A DNA stretch of 43,087 nucleotides from Acidaminobacter sp. JC074 (GTDB lineage Bacteria > Bacillota > Clostridia > Peptostreptococcales > Acidaminobacteraceae): the NCBI RefSeq assembly GCF_022496765.1, contig NZ_VANV01000034.1, forward strand, positions 1 through 43,087. The letters are read 5' to 3'. The stretch's first letter is position 1. Every line of letters starts with the position of its first letter. Positions 31,156 through 40,211 of the stretch are shown piece by piece. The translations under genes were made by a program, and so were the position numbers. Under the pieces are notes generated by a model. That model had not been told where the DNA came from, searched no databases, and was given only the letters and a program-made list of their open reading frames with translations.

Positions 31156-31196
31156 AAACCTCTCAGCAGCAAGGTCTGCTTAGAGGTTTTTCTTTT
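31156..31196 (+). terminator. Strong terminator of the export operon
   Basis: AAACCTCT-C-AGCAG / CTGCT-T-AGAGGTTT stem with a six-base loop and a T-rich tail. Confidence 0.92.
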
Positions 31197-31279
31197 ACCT
31201 TGTTTAAATAGTTTTATGTTAAGGTTAACTACTTTTATTTTTAGTAAATTTCGTGTAAAATAGTGATTCAGGAGGACTT

Positions 31280-32368
31280 ATGGAAAAGATGATTGAATTA
31301 TGGCATCATAACTTCACCCAATCCCTTTTGATTGGCTTGTTGGTGCTTTTACTTTATAGGTTATTTAGAAAAAAAGTGTTGGGTATGTTTGAGAATTTCA
31401 TTCACAAGCGTGCTAGTAAAACAAAGACTCAGTTAGACGATATCTTTATAAAGGTAACAAAAAGACCTTTTAGAATGGTCATGAATGCAACCGTTTTATA
31501 CATTGTCTATCACATCATTGACTTTGACTATCTTTTAGGTGATAAAATAGGAGGCTTTAACACATTTGCACTGAACGCATATGCTTCTGCAATTATTGTC
31601 TTCTTTGCCTGGGCAGTTTACAATGCAACTGATGAATCCAATACATTGTTTTCAGATATTATGAAGGCCTTTGACATTGAGATCGATAAGCTTATGATTC
31701 CGTTTATGACGAAGCTATTTAGACTCATCATCTTTATTGTCACACTGGCTATTGTTGCTGATACATGGGGCTTTGATGTAGGCACCTTTGTAGCAGGACT
31801 GGGTATTGGTGGTTTGGCTTTTGCCTTAGCTGCAAAAGATACCTTAGCCAATATGTTTGGTGGTGCGGTTCTTATAACAGAGAAGCCTTTTACAATTGGT
31901 GACTGGATCATAGTTGGTGATGTAGAAGGTACTGTTGAAGACATTAACTTCAGATCAACTAAGATTAGAAAGTTTAACAAGTCCATTGTTACAGTACCCA
32001 ACTCAAGGGTGGCTGATTCCAATATCATCAACTATTCAAAGAGAAATATCCGTCGTATCTCTTATGAACTTAAGATACATATCGATACACCAATTGATTC
32101 GGTTAAAAAAGTGGTAAAAGATATTGAAGATATGCTGATAGAGCATAAGGGTGTTCATAATGAAACCATATTTGTTAAGTTCAACAAGTTTGGGGAATCT
32201 TCACTGAATATCTTCCTCTATTATTTTTCAAATACTTCCATATGGGGGGAGTATCTATCTATTGCTGAAGATACAAACTTTAAGATTATGGAGATTTTAG
32301 AAGCCAATGAGGTTAGCCTAGCAGTACCACTTAAGCAGATTAAGGTTGAAAAAGAATCTATAGGTTAA
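31280..32368 (+). CDS. mscS: MscS-family mechanosensitive channel
   Basis: A 362-residue small-conductance mechanosensitive channel. Four membrane segments lie in the N-terminal half, and the pore helix GTFVAGLGIGGLAFALAAKD is the family signature. The beta domain follows (KPFTIGDWIIVGDVEGTVEDINFRSTKIR), then the alpha/beta cytoplasmic cage. It releases solutes on hypo-osmotic shock. GGAGG precedes the ATG. It is followed by a terminator and then the CASTOR-like channel gene. Confidence 0.95.
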   Translation: MEKMIELWHHNFTQSLLIGLLVLLLYRLFRKKVLGMFENFIHKRASKTKTQLDDIFIKVTKRPFRMVMNATVLYIVYHIIDFDYLLGDKIGGFNTFALNAYASAIIVFFAWAVYNATDESNTLFSDIMKAFDIEIDKLMIPFMTKLFRLIIFIVTLAIVADTWGFDVGTFVAGLGIGGLAFALAAKDTLANMFGGAVLITEKPFTIGDWIIVGDVEGTVEDINFRSTKIRKFNKSIVTVPNSRVADSNIINYSKRNIRRISYELKIHIDTPIDSVKKVVKDIEDMLIEHKGVHNETIFVKFNKFGESSLNIFLYYFSNTSIWGEYLSIAEDTNFKIMEILEANEVSLAVPLKQIKVEKESIG

Positions 32369-32369
32369 G

Positions 32370-32397
32370 AGCTGATTAATTGATCAGCTTTTTTTTC
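32370..32397 (+). terminator. Intrinsic terminator after mscS
   Basis: AGCTGAT-TAATTG-ATCAGCT followed by eight T residues. Confidence 0.9.
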
Positions 32398-32445
32398 AGC
32401 CATAAATGGGCTCTATGTTATAATGGGTAGAAATGGGGAGGGATT

Positions 32446-34917
32446 ATGAATACATTGCAAATGATATTGTTGATTTTCTTATCAGGACTGGTTTCGGTCT
32501 TCTTATACAAGTACATTGTTTCCAGACAAAGGTTGATTTATGACGATAAGATCAATGTTGAGTTGATTGTAAAGGGTGCTGTTTACAATTTGATTCTTAC
32601 AATTATATATATGTTTTTAAAGTTGATGTTCATAGAGCTTAGGGTGGAGATTTATTTTAGTGAATGGGAGATACTTTACTCTTTGGCATATTCGGTACTT
32701 GTAGTTCTTGGTATGTACCGCATCATATTTAGACGTGTTCTAAAGTCTGAACATTACATCAACAGATTTGATATTGTTATCTATTCGCTCAGTATAGGGA
32801 TTGGTATCGGTATTTCCAATCTTATTGTGATAGGTTTGTTTGAGGATGGGATACAGTCCTTACTTAGAACGGCTTCAGCCATCATTATACCTCTAACTTA
32901 TATGATGGTAATGGCCTATTTTCTTGTAAGAAAGATCGAAAATAAGTCCAGACTAAAGTTTTTATACATCATCTATCCCATCATTATTTTGTTCTTAAAA
33001 GAGTATTTTGCCATATACAATTCGCTCTTGGGCTTCATAGGTTCTTTCTCATATGAGTTTACAATGTACTTGTTGTTTACACTCTTGTTTACAAACGCAG
33101 TAAGAAAGAATGCCAGATTTGTATTTTTAGATGAAGAAGAACAATTAGAGCGTTTTTCAAATGAAAAGACCCTACAGGAAAAAATGTCTTATAGGTTTGA
33201 TCGTTTTATGTCTTATGGCAATATCGCCATTACAGGCCTTCTTCTTTTTATCGGTTTTATTGTTATAGTCACAGTTTCTGTCATCTTAATGATTGAAACG
33301 CCCGAGGTTACGGATGGCTCTGTTACCAAAATGCTTTGGTTATCTTTTATGAGGGTTCTTGATCCAGGTAATGTGGCGACAGATCCTGACTCTAACAATG
33401 CTAAGTTTGTTTTGATCACAACCATAGCAACCATTCTTGGTTTAGGTTTGATTTCTACCTTTATAGGTATGATCTCTGGTGCTTTTTCGTCTAGGATAGA
33501 AAAGCTTAGAGAAGGTAATTCGAAAATATTAGAAAGAGACCATATTATCTTTATAGGATTTTGTGAAGATACCCTAAAGATTCTGGATAACTTGATCAAG
33601 TTCCAGAAGAAGAAGGATCTAAACATTGTGATTGTTTCTAAGTTGTCTAGAAAGGTCGTTGAGGATGAGATTTCAGAGTATGGTCTTATGACGTCGGTTT
33701 CGAATATTGTCTGTCGGTCAGGGGAATTGTCTAGTAAAAACACCTTGATGAATATCGGTATTACACAAGCTTCTTCAGTGGTTATAATAGGAGATAAAAA
33801 AGAAGAAAGCTTAAGAATAGCCATGCTTGTAAACTCAATTTTAAAGGCTGAGAGATATAGAGATATTGATATCGTCCTCATGTCTGATATGGGTGGCATG
33901 GCCAAACAGACCTTTGGTGATAGAATGTCGATTTACTACAGACAAAACCTTGAGTTTGATGCCTTGTTCAGGGCGCTTGATTTAAAAGAATACTTGAAGT
34001 TGTATGGTAATCTGATGGGGGCAGAAGGTGACCTTGTCATATCTTTAGAGGAAGTTAGAAAGACTATCGGCAAAGAGTTTGGTAAAATCGCAGGCGGCTT
34101 TTCCTATTCTACAGTCATCGGTCTAGAGCGAAAAGGGCAGATACTTTTAAATCCAGACAGAAAAACGATTGTAGAAAAAGAGGATCGTCTTATACTTCTA
34201 ATGGATTCTAATACAAAACCGGATTTCAATGGTTTAGATAAAAAGCTGTCATATGAGAATCATCACAAGGCCCTGCCTTTTGTAAAAGAATCGGTCCATA
34301 GACTTTTGATGATAGGTGATAAACAAGACAAGCTCATAGAGGACTTATCCAAATCAAAAGTGACAACTAAAACAGTCAGTCAAAGTAGACTCTACGAAGA
34401 CATAGACAGTGTCTTTAAGAGTCATCCACCTCAAATGGTTGTTTTTACAGGTTATGCTGACTTATCAGATGACCAAAATGATGACTTATGTTTAGAGTGT
34501 CTGGCATATTTAGATGCTTTATATAATAGGAAGAAACATAATTATGTGGTTTCTGCTGTCATTAACTCTGCTCAAGATGTTAAGTTTGCCTATGAAATAG
34601 ATTATGTGGACTTGGTCATTGAAAATGATAAGTGTAGAAATGTTGCCTTGTCGCTTTTAGATAAGGACAATATGACATTAAAGGTTGAGGAACAACTTTT
34701 AGAAGTCGGTAATAGGGTAGGTGCTGTTTTAGCAGCAGACATAGTAGGCACAATAGACCAAACCGTTTTTGAAGTAGCAAGAAAGTGTTTGATGAAAAAC
34801 ATCATTTTAATAGGTTATATCACTAGAGAAGGTGGTTTGATGCAGGTGGACATCAACCCCAATAAGAATGAAAGTGTTTGTTTTGATGATGATGATCTTT
34901 TACTTGTAATTAAATAG
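32446..34917 (+). CDS. CASTOR/POLLUX-like ion channel with PrsW-like N-terminal domain
   Basis: An 823-residue protein. Residues ~255-345 contain a channel unit with pore segment MLWLSFMRVLDPGN (303-309), and after residue 365 two RCK/TrkA-N-like domains follow, as in the CASTOR/POLLUX/DMI1 family of ligand-gated cation channels. In front of this is an extra ~220-residue domain with about seven membrane segments. RFDIVIYSLSIGIGIGISNL (107-126) aligns by eye with the DGIVYGASVSLGFATLEN region of the protease PrsW, but the catalytic Glu and His residues are replaced. GGGGAGGG precedes the ATG and a TATAAT lies near 32419. It is monocistronic. Confidence 0.85.
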   Translation: MNTLQMILLIFLSGLVSVFLYKYIVSRQRLIYDDKINVELIVKGAVYNLILTIIYMFLKLMFIELRVEIYFSEWEILYSLAYSVLVVLGMYRIIFRRVLKSEHYINRFDIVIYSLSIGIGIGISNLIVIGLFEDGIQSLLRTASAIIIPLTYMMVMAYFLVRKIENKSRLKFLYIIYPIIILFLKEYFAIYNSLLGFIGSFSYEFTMYLLFTLLFTNAVRKNARFVFLDEEEQLERFSNEKTLQEKMSYRFDRFMSYGNIAITGLLLFIGFIVIVTVSVILMIETPEVTDGSVTKMLWLSFMRVLDPGNVATDPDSNNAKFVLITTIATILGLGLISTFIGMISGAFSSRIEKLREGNSKILERDHIIFIGFCEDTLKILDNLIKFQKKKDLNIVIVSKLSRKVVEDEISEYGLMTSVSNIVCRSGELSSKNTLMNIGITQASSVVIIGDKKEESLRIAMLVNSILKAERYRDIDIVLMSDMGGMAKQTFGDRMSIYYRQNLEFDALFRALDLKEYLKLYGNLMGAEGDLVISLEEVRKTIGKEFGKIAGGFSYSTVIGLERKGQILLNPDRKTIVEKEDRLILLMDSNTKPDFNGLDKKLSYENHHKALPFVKESVHRLLMIGDKQDKLIEDLSKSKVTTKTVSQSRLYEDIDSVFKSHPPQMVVFTGYADLSDDQNDDLCLECLAYLDALYNRKKHNYVVSAVINSAQDVKFAYEIDYVDLVIENDKCRNVALSLLDKDNMTLKVEEQLLEVGNRVGAVLAADIVGTIDQTVFEVARKCLMKNIILIGYITREGGLMQVDINPNKNESVCFDDDDLLLVIK

Positions 34918-34927
34918 CATAAGATGT

Positions 34928-34962
34928 AAGGTATGATTTTAGTAAAATCATACCTTATTTTT
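34928..34962 (+). terminator. Intrinsic terminator after the channel gene
   Basis: 13-bp perfect stem AAGGTATGATTTT / AAAATCATACCTT with a 3-base loop, followed by ATTTTT. Confidence 0.92.
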
Positions 34963-35052
34963 GTGCAGTAAAAGGCTTATTATCTATAATAATTTTACAC
35001 ACAAGTAAAAAGAAGATATATTTTTTTACTAAAAGTTAAATATATATGTCCA

Positions 35053-35087
35053 AAACACTTGAATATAAGTGTTTATCTATTTATAAT
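35053..35087 (+). promoter_or_regulatory. Hydroxyproline-operon promoter with overlapping palindrome
   Basis: TTGAAT (35059-35064), 17 bases, TATAAT (35082-35087). The inverted repeat AAACACTT-N6-AAGTGTTT (35053-35074) covers the -35, the classic position of a repressor operator. The XRE-cupin regulator encoded at the end of the operon is the obvious candidate to bind it. Confidence 0.7.
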
Positions 35088-35124
35088 TGTAGTATGAGTA
35101 TAATAATTATAAGGAGAAGTGAAA

Positions 35125-36210
35125 ATGTCGCGAATTAAACGTTTGTTAGAGCAAGAAAATATAGTAAAAGGCCAAGCTTTATTAGTCAGCAACGAATCCA
35201 ATGTAAAATATATGTCTGGATATACTGGAGAAGCAGCTTACCTGATACTGTCTCATGAGGGCCAAGTTTTTATGACAGATGGCAGATACGATGAGCAAGC
35301 AAGAAATGAATGCCCAGGCTTTGAAGTAACAAAATGGCATAATCCTAAAAGGCCAGATCCGGATACCATTTTACATTACTTAAAGAAGTTTGGTATTAAA
35401 AAACTGATTTTTAATGGCAATGATTATACTTTTAACCAGTATACCAACTTGAAAAATGCCATTGATCATCATAAGTTAGAAATCACTTTAGAATCAAGAG
35501 TGGGCTTGATAGAAAAATTCAGAGCCGTTAAGACAAGTGATGAAGTTGAAAACATAAGAGTGGCATGTTCGATTGCTGATAAGGCTTTAGAAGCTTTACT
35601 ACCATCTATAAAGGTTGGTGTAACAGAACTTGCCTTGGTAGGTGAACTTGAGTATAACTTAAAGAAATATGGTGCTGACAATATATCTTTTGATACCATC
35701 ATTGTTTCTGGTACAAAAACTGCTTTACCACATGGTAAACCAAGTGATAAAAAATTAGAAGAAGGTGACTTCTTGCAAATAGACTTTGGTGCACTTTATA
35801 AGGGTTATCATTCTGATATGTCTAGAACATTCATCATTGGTAAGGCCAGTCAAAAGCAGGAAGAACTATACGATATGATGCTAAAGGCAACCATTGGTGG
35901 TATTGAGGCTCTTAAAGGTAATATTTCTGCAAAGGATCCAGACTCTGTTGTAAGAGAGATCATTTCTGATGACTATCTTGAGTATTACTATCCAGGACTC
36001 GGTCATGGTGTAGGTCTTGATATTCATGAAGGACCTTTTATGAGTAATACAACAACAGCTCAAATTGAAACAGGTAATGTTGTGACCATTGAACCGGGTG
36101 TTTATGTGCCTGGTTGGGGTGGTATGAGAATAGAAGATACAGTGCTGGTAACAGAAGATGGGTATGAAGTTTTATCAAAGTTCCCAAGAGAGTTACAAGT
36201 ACTCAGTTAG
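35125..36210 (+). CDS. Xaa-Pro aminopeptidase (M24 family)
   Basis: A 361-residue M24 metallopeptidase that removes the N-terminal residue in front of proline. The creatinase-like N-domain comes first. The metal ligands D220, D231, H294, E323 and E337 are all visible (IDFGALYKGYHSDMSRTF, GLGHGVGLDIHEGP, IEPGVYVPG, GGMRIEDTVLV). AAGGAG precedes the ATG at 35125; an in-frame GTG six bases upstream is unlikely. It heads the operon with the glycyl radical enzyme and would free proline and hydroxyproline from peptides such as collagen fragments. Confidence 0.93.
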   Translation: MSRIKRLLEQENIVKGQALLVSNESNVKYMSGYTGEAAYLILSHEGQVFMTDGRYDEQARNECPGFEVTKWHNPKRPDPDTILHYLKKFGIKKLIFNGNDYTFNQYTNLKNAIDHHKLEITLESRVGLIEKFRAVKTSDEVENIRVACSIADKALEALLPSIKVGVTELALVGELEYNLKKYGADNISFDTIIVSGTKTALPHGKPSDKKLEEGDFLQIDFGALYKGYHSDMSRTFIIGKASQKQEELYDMMLKATIGGIEALKGNISAKDPDSVVREIISDDYLEYYYPGLGHGVGLDIHEGPFMSNTTTAQIETGNVVTIEPGVYVPGWGGMRIEDTVLVTEDGYEVLSKFPRELQVLS

Positions 36211-36216
36211 GAGAGT

Positions 36217-37044
36217 ATGATGACAGGCGAGATATTTAGCATTCAGAAATATGCGCTGCATGATGGGCCTGGTATCAGGACGACTGTGTTTATGAAGGGA
36301 TGTCCTTTGACTTGTCAGTGGTGTCATAATCCTGAAAGTATCAGTAGAGAACAGGAAAGAATATTTTATAAAGATAAATGCATTGGCTGTAACACATGTG
36401 ATGCATTTACAAAACCGGACCTTTGTCCTTCTGAAGCACTCAAGTATGTTTCTAGGACTTACAGTCCAGAAGACTTATTTGATGAAATCATGAAAGATCA
36501 TGTCTTTTATGAGCAATCAGGTGGTGGTGTCACTTTTTCAGGTGGCGAACCCCTCTTGCAAGTGGATTTTCTATTAGAAGTTTTGAAGCTTTGCAAACAG
36601 CATGATCTACATGTGACCATTGATACCTGCGGTTTTGCACCTTGGACTTCTTTTGACAAGATCCTGCCTTATGTGGATTTGTTCTTGTATGACGTCAAAC
36701 ATACTGATTCAAAGATTCATAAGGAACTGACAGGTGTAGCCAATGACCTGATTATTGATAACTTAAAGAAGCTTATAGAGATTAAGGATATCTACCTTAG
36801 ACTACCTATTTTAGAAGGTATCAATGATACAAAAGAACATTTGGAAGAAGTAAAAAAATTAATCACAAGTGACCATGTATTACAGGTCAACCTATTACCA
36901 TACCACAACTATGCGGAAAATAAGTATGAACATCTGATGAATGATTATGAGTTTAAACCCTTTAAAAGACCATCAGATGAAGCGTTAGAAAGCTTAGAAT
37001 CATTCTTTGTAAATCAGGGAATCAAAACTGTTATAGGAGGCTAA
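36217..37044 (+). CDS. Glycyl radical enzyme activase (radical SAM)
   Basis: A 275-residue radical SAM protein. GCPLTCQWCHNPES holds the SAM-cluster cysteines C29, C33 and C36, and GGGVTFSGGEPLLQ is the SAM-binding motif. One further cysteine set (C55, C58, C61, C70) can hold a single auxiliary 4Fe-4S cluster, whereas many activases have a longer insert with two. The start may be either of two adjacent ATGs after GGAGAG. It lies 6 bases after the peptidase and ends one base before the glycyl radical enzyme start, which it would activate. Confidence 0.95.
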   Translation: MMTGEIFSIQKYALHDGPGIRTTVFMKGCPLTCQWCHNPESISREQERIFYKDKCIGCNTCDAFTKPDLCPSEALKYVSRTYSPEDLFDEIMKDHVFYEQSGGGVTFSGGEPLLQVDFLLEVLKLCKQHDLHVTIDTCGFAPWTSFDKILPYVDLFLYDVKHTDSKIHKELTGVANDLIIDNLKKLIEIKDIYLRLPILEGINDTKEHLEEVKKLITSDHVLQVNLLPYHNYAENKYEHLMNDYEFKPFKRPSDEALESLESFFVNQGIKTVIGG

Positions 37045-37045
37045 T

Positions 37046-39409
37046 ATGTTAACAGAACGTGTGAAAAGATTGCGTAAAGAAAGTTTAAAAGCTGTGCCTC
37101 ATATTTGGATAGATAGGGCAAGATATGTGACAGATGTTTATAAGGAACATTTTGGTCAAGTATCAACGCCTGTTTTAAGAGCCATGTCTTTTTATGAGAT
37201 ACTAAAAAGAAAGCCGATTTATATTGGTGATGGAGAATTAATTGTTGGTGAGAAAGGGGCAAAACCTGCAGGTGCACCTACATATCCAGAACTGTGTTGT
37301 CATGAACTGTCAGATTTTGATGTCATGCAGTCGAGAAAACAAGTTTCCTTTAAAGTAGAAAAAGAAGCTTATGATTTTCAAGAAAGCATCGGTATCCCAT
37401 ATTGGGAAAAGAAATCTATGCGATCAAAGATTATTTCTAATATGACACCTGAGTGGATTAATGCTTATGAAGCAGGTGTATTTACAGAGTTTATGGAACA
37501 AAGAGCGCCTGGTCATACTGTAGCTGATAAGAAGATATTCTTAAAGGGCTTTAAAGATTTCAAAGAAGAGATTCAAACGTCTTTAGATAAGTTAGATTTT
37601 TCAAATGATTTAAGAGCCTATGAAAAAAGAGAAGAACTCAAGGCTATGCTGATAACATGTGATGCCATCATCATGTATGGTAAAAGACATGCGAATAAGG
37701 CTAGAGAATTGGCTGAAGCTTGTGATGATCCTGTAAGAAAAGGAGAACTTATAAAAATCTCAGAAGTTTGTGACAGGGTACCAGAAAACGCACCGACTAA
37801 TTACTGGGAGGCCCTTCAAGCTTACTGGTTCGTTCATCTTGGTATTACAACGGAGTTGAATACTTGGGATGCCTTTAGTCCAGGAAGATTAGACCAGCAT
37901 TTACAACCGTTTTATGAGAAGGAAGTTAAGGAAGGTTCTTTAACAAAAGATTTTGCCTATGAACTTTTAAATCTGTTCTGGGTTAAGTTTAACAATCAAC
38001 CGGCACCGCCAAAGGTAGGCTTTACCCTATTAGAGTCAGCGACATATACTGACTTTGCCAATATCGGTGTGGGTGGTTTAACCATTGATGGTTTGGATGC
38101 GGTTAACGATATGTCTTATATGATCTTGGATTGTATTAATGAGATGCGCCTTGTTCAGCCAAGTTCAAATGTTCAGCTTTCTAGAAAGAATCCAGAAGGT
38201 TTTATCAAACATGCCTTGAGAGTCATCAGAGAAGGTCGTGGTCAACCATCCATTTTTAATGCAGATGCTGTAATTGAGGAAATGGTAAACATGGGCAAGT
38301 CTTTAGAAGATGCCAGAGAAGGTGGTTGTTCTGGTTGTGTAGAGACGGGTGCATTTGGTAAAGAGGCTTATATTCTTCAGGGATACTTCAATTTGACGAA
38401 AATTCTTGAAATTACACTGAATAATGGCTATGATAAGTATACAAGGAAATCAATTGGCCTTCAAACAGGCGACCCAAGATACTTTAAGTCTTATGATGAT
38501 TTATTTGATGCATTTAAAAAACAATTGAAGTATTTCCTTGATATAAAAATTAAAGGTTCTAATGTTATTGGAAGATTGTATGCAAATGAAATGCCAGCCC
38601 CATTTATGTCTGTTGTCATTGATGACTGTATCACATCAGGCGTTGATTACAATGCAGGTGGTGCGAGATACAACTCATCATATATTCAAGGTGTGGGTAT
38701 TGGTACAATATCAGATTCTTTGTCTGCCATTAAAGATCACGTATTCGAAAAACAAGCCTTATCTATGGATCAACTTTTACAGGTTTTAGATAAGAACTTT
38801 GAAGGTCATGATTATGAAAGAGCACTCTTATTCAATAAGACGCGTAAATATGGTAACGATGATGACTATGTAGATGATCTGATGAAATCTGTATTTGATG
38901 AGTTTTATCATCAAGTAAATGGTCGAGAGAATCCTATAGGCGGTCATTATCGAATCAATATGCTTCCAACAACATGTCATGTATTTTTTGGTTCAGTTAT
39001 TGGTGCAACACCAGATGGTCGTTTTAGTGGACTACCGCTTTCAGAGGGGATTTCTCCAACAAAGGGTGGTGACAGAAACGGCCCAACAGCTGTCATTAAG
39101 TCGGTTGCAAAGATGGATCATCTTAAAACTGGCGGTACACTTTTAAATCAGAAGTTTACGCCAGATTTATTAGAAACTGAAAGTGCCATAGGATCACTGG
39201 CATCTTTGGTAAGATCCTATTTCAGAATGGACGGTCATCACATTCAGTTTAATGTGGTACGTGCAGACTTATTGAAACAGGCGCAGGAAAATCCAGAAGA
39301 CTTCGAGGAATTAATCGTACGTGTTGCAGGATACAGTGACTACTTTAACCATTTAAGCAGAGCCTTACAGGACGAAATTATTAATAGAACAGAACATAAA
39401 GGTTTTTAG
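37046..39409 (+). CDS. hypD: Glycyl radical enzyme, trans-4-hydroxy-L-proline dehydratase-like
   Basis: A 787-residue glycyl radical enzyme. The thiyl site is SGCVETG (C431, E433) and the radical loop is RVAGYSDYF (G762). These positions, offset by three from those I recall for Clostridioides difficile HypD, and long stretches such as NAYEAGVFTEFMEQRAPGHT and GGTLLNQKF point to trans-4-hydroxyproline dehydratase, which makes pyrroline-5-carboxylate. A close paralogue with another substrate cannot be excluded. No pyrroline-5-carboxylate reductase is in the window. The RBS AGGAGG lies at the end of the activase gene. It is the third gene of the peptidase-activase-dehydratase operon. Confidence 0.9.
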   Translation: MLTERVKRLRKESLKAVPHIWIDRARYVTDVYKEHFGQVSTPVLRAMSFYEILKRKPIYIGDGELIVGEKGAKPAGAPTYPELCCHELSDFDVMQSRKQVSFKVEKEAYDFQESIGIPYWEKKSMRSKIISNMTPEWINAYEAGVFTEFMEQRAPGHTVADKKIFLKGFKDFKEEIQTSLDKLDFSNDLRAYEKREELKAMLITCDAIIMYGKRHANKARELAEACDDPVRKGELIKISEVCDRVPENAPTNYWEALQAYWFVHLGITTELNTWDAFSPGRLDQHLQPFYEKEVKEGSLTKDFAYELLNLFWVKFNNQPAPPKVGFTLLESATYTDFANIGVGGLTIDGLDAVNDMSYMILDCINEMRLVQPSSNVQLSRKNPEGFIKHALRVIREGRGQPSIFNADAVIEEMVNMGKSLEDAREGGCSGCVETGAFGKEAYILQGYFNLTKILEITLNNGYDKYTRKSIGLQTGDPRYFKSYDDLFDAFKKQLKYFLDIKIKGSNVIGRLYANEMPAPFMSVVIDDCITSGVDYNAGGARYNSSYIQGVGIGTISDSLSAIKDHVFEKQALSMDQLLQVLDKNFEGHDYERALLFNKTRKYGNDDDYVDDLMKSVFDEFYHQVNGRENPIGGHYRINMLPTTCHVFFGSVIGATPDGRFSGLPLSEGISPTKGGDRNGPTAVIKSVAKMDHLKTGGTLLNQKFTPDLLETESAIGSLASLVRSYFRMDGHHIQFNVVRADLLKQAQENPEDFEELIVRVAGYSDYFNHLSRALQDEIINRTEHKGF

Positions 39410-39417
39410 GAGGTTAC

Positions 39418-39978
39418 ATGGTAAACGATATAGGTAGTAAATTAAAAGCGCTTAGAACGATGAAGGAGTTGACCCTAAAGGAACTCAGTCAAAAGACCAA
39501 TCTTTCAATTGGTTTCTTATCACAAATCGAAAGAGGGGTTACGTCTGTTGCGATTTCATCTCTAGATACAATCGCTAAAGCTCTAGATGCAGACTTGTCT
39601 TATTTCTTTACAATGCCTAAAAAGCGTGAAAGAAAAGTTTTAAGATCTTATGAGCAAGAGGTTTTTACCATTAAGAATTCTCAGTTTATCGATTACCATT
39701 TAACACTTAATCCTGACACCATGGACATGCTGCCGAGATTACAGGTGATTCTTCCTAACTGTGAAGAGGAAGCCAATGATCCTTATGGTCATGATGGGGA
39801 AGAATTTGTATATGTATTAGAGGGGATTTTAACAGTCAACTTGGATAATGAAATTCATCAGTTGTATCCTGGTGATGCCATGCACTTTGATTCAAGAAAA
39901 CCTCACAACTGGACAAACTGCACAAGTAAAAATGTAAAAGTCTTAGTTGTAAACACACCAAATAAGTTTAAGAAATAA
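39418..39978 (+). CDS. XRE-family regulator with C-terminal cupin
   Basis: A 186-residue regulator. Residues ~8-62 form the XRE helix-turn-helix (LKELSQKTNLSIGFLSQIERG), and ~110-180 a small cupin barrel (EEFVYVLEGILTVNL, YPGDAMHFDSRKPHNWTN). Such proteins sense a small molecule bound in the cupin, often the substrate of the linked pathway. AGGAGG precedes the ATG, eight bases after the dehydratase stop. It closes the operon and is the best candidate to bind the palindrome in the operon's own promoter. Confidence 0.93.
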   Translation: MVNDIGSKLKALRTMKELTLKELSQKTNLSIGFLSQIERGVTSVAISSLDTIAKALDADLSYFFTMPKKRERKVLRSYEQEVFTIKNSQFIDYHLTLNPDTMDMLPRLQVILPNCEEEANDPYGHDGEEFVYVLEGILTVNLDNEIHQLYPGDAMHFDSRKPHNWTNCTSKNVKVLVVNTPNKFKK

Positions 39979-40002
39979 CACTCTTTTGAGTGTTTTCTTT
40001 TT
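39977..40002 (+). terminator. Terminator of the hydroxyproline operon
   Basis: ACACTC-TTTT-GAGTGT followed by TTTCTTTTT. It overlaps the stop codon of the regulator gene; the next ribosome binding site starts right after the T-run. Confidence 0.88.
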
Positions 40003-40013
40003 AAGGAGAGCAA

Positions 40014-40211
40014 ATGACCGTAGACAGTTCTATACCATTTAAGGACCTAGAAGCCTATTTTAAAGATAAAGAAAATGTCCGCCTAATAAAAAATCCTGAT
40101 AGACTGATGGGGTCTATTAGGATTCCATCCACAAGCATTGTCGTGGAAGGTGATCAAGCTGAAAAAATAGTTGAGGCTTATAGAATGGCTTTTTTAACTG
40201 CCGGAGGATAA
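40014..40211 (+). CDS. Small protein of unknown function
   Basis: A 65-residue soluble protein I do not recognise. It has no cysteines and no membrane segment; a short beta-strand SIRIPSTSIVVEGD precedes a helix. AAGGAG stands five bases before the ATG, directly after the operon terminator, so it would be expressed by read-through. Its last 34 bases overlap, tail to tail, the end of the isomerase gene on the other strand. The good ribosome binding site supports it, the overlap argues for caution. Confidence 0.6.
   Translation: MTVDSSIPFKDLEAYFKDKENVRLIKNPDRLMGSIRIPSTSIVVEGDQAEKIVEAYRMAFLTAGG

Noticed and set aside
33213..33905. 230-codon minus-strand frame in the channel gene
   Set aside because: It is antisense to the pore and RCK part of the CASTOR-like gene, with no start signals. 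It is a long shadow in low-GC DNA.
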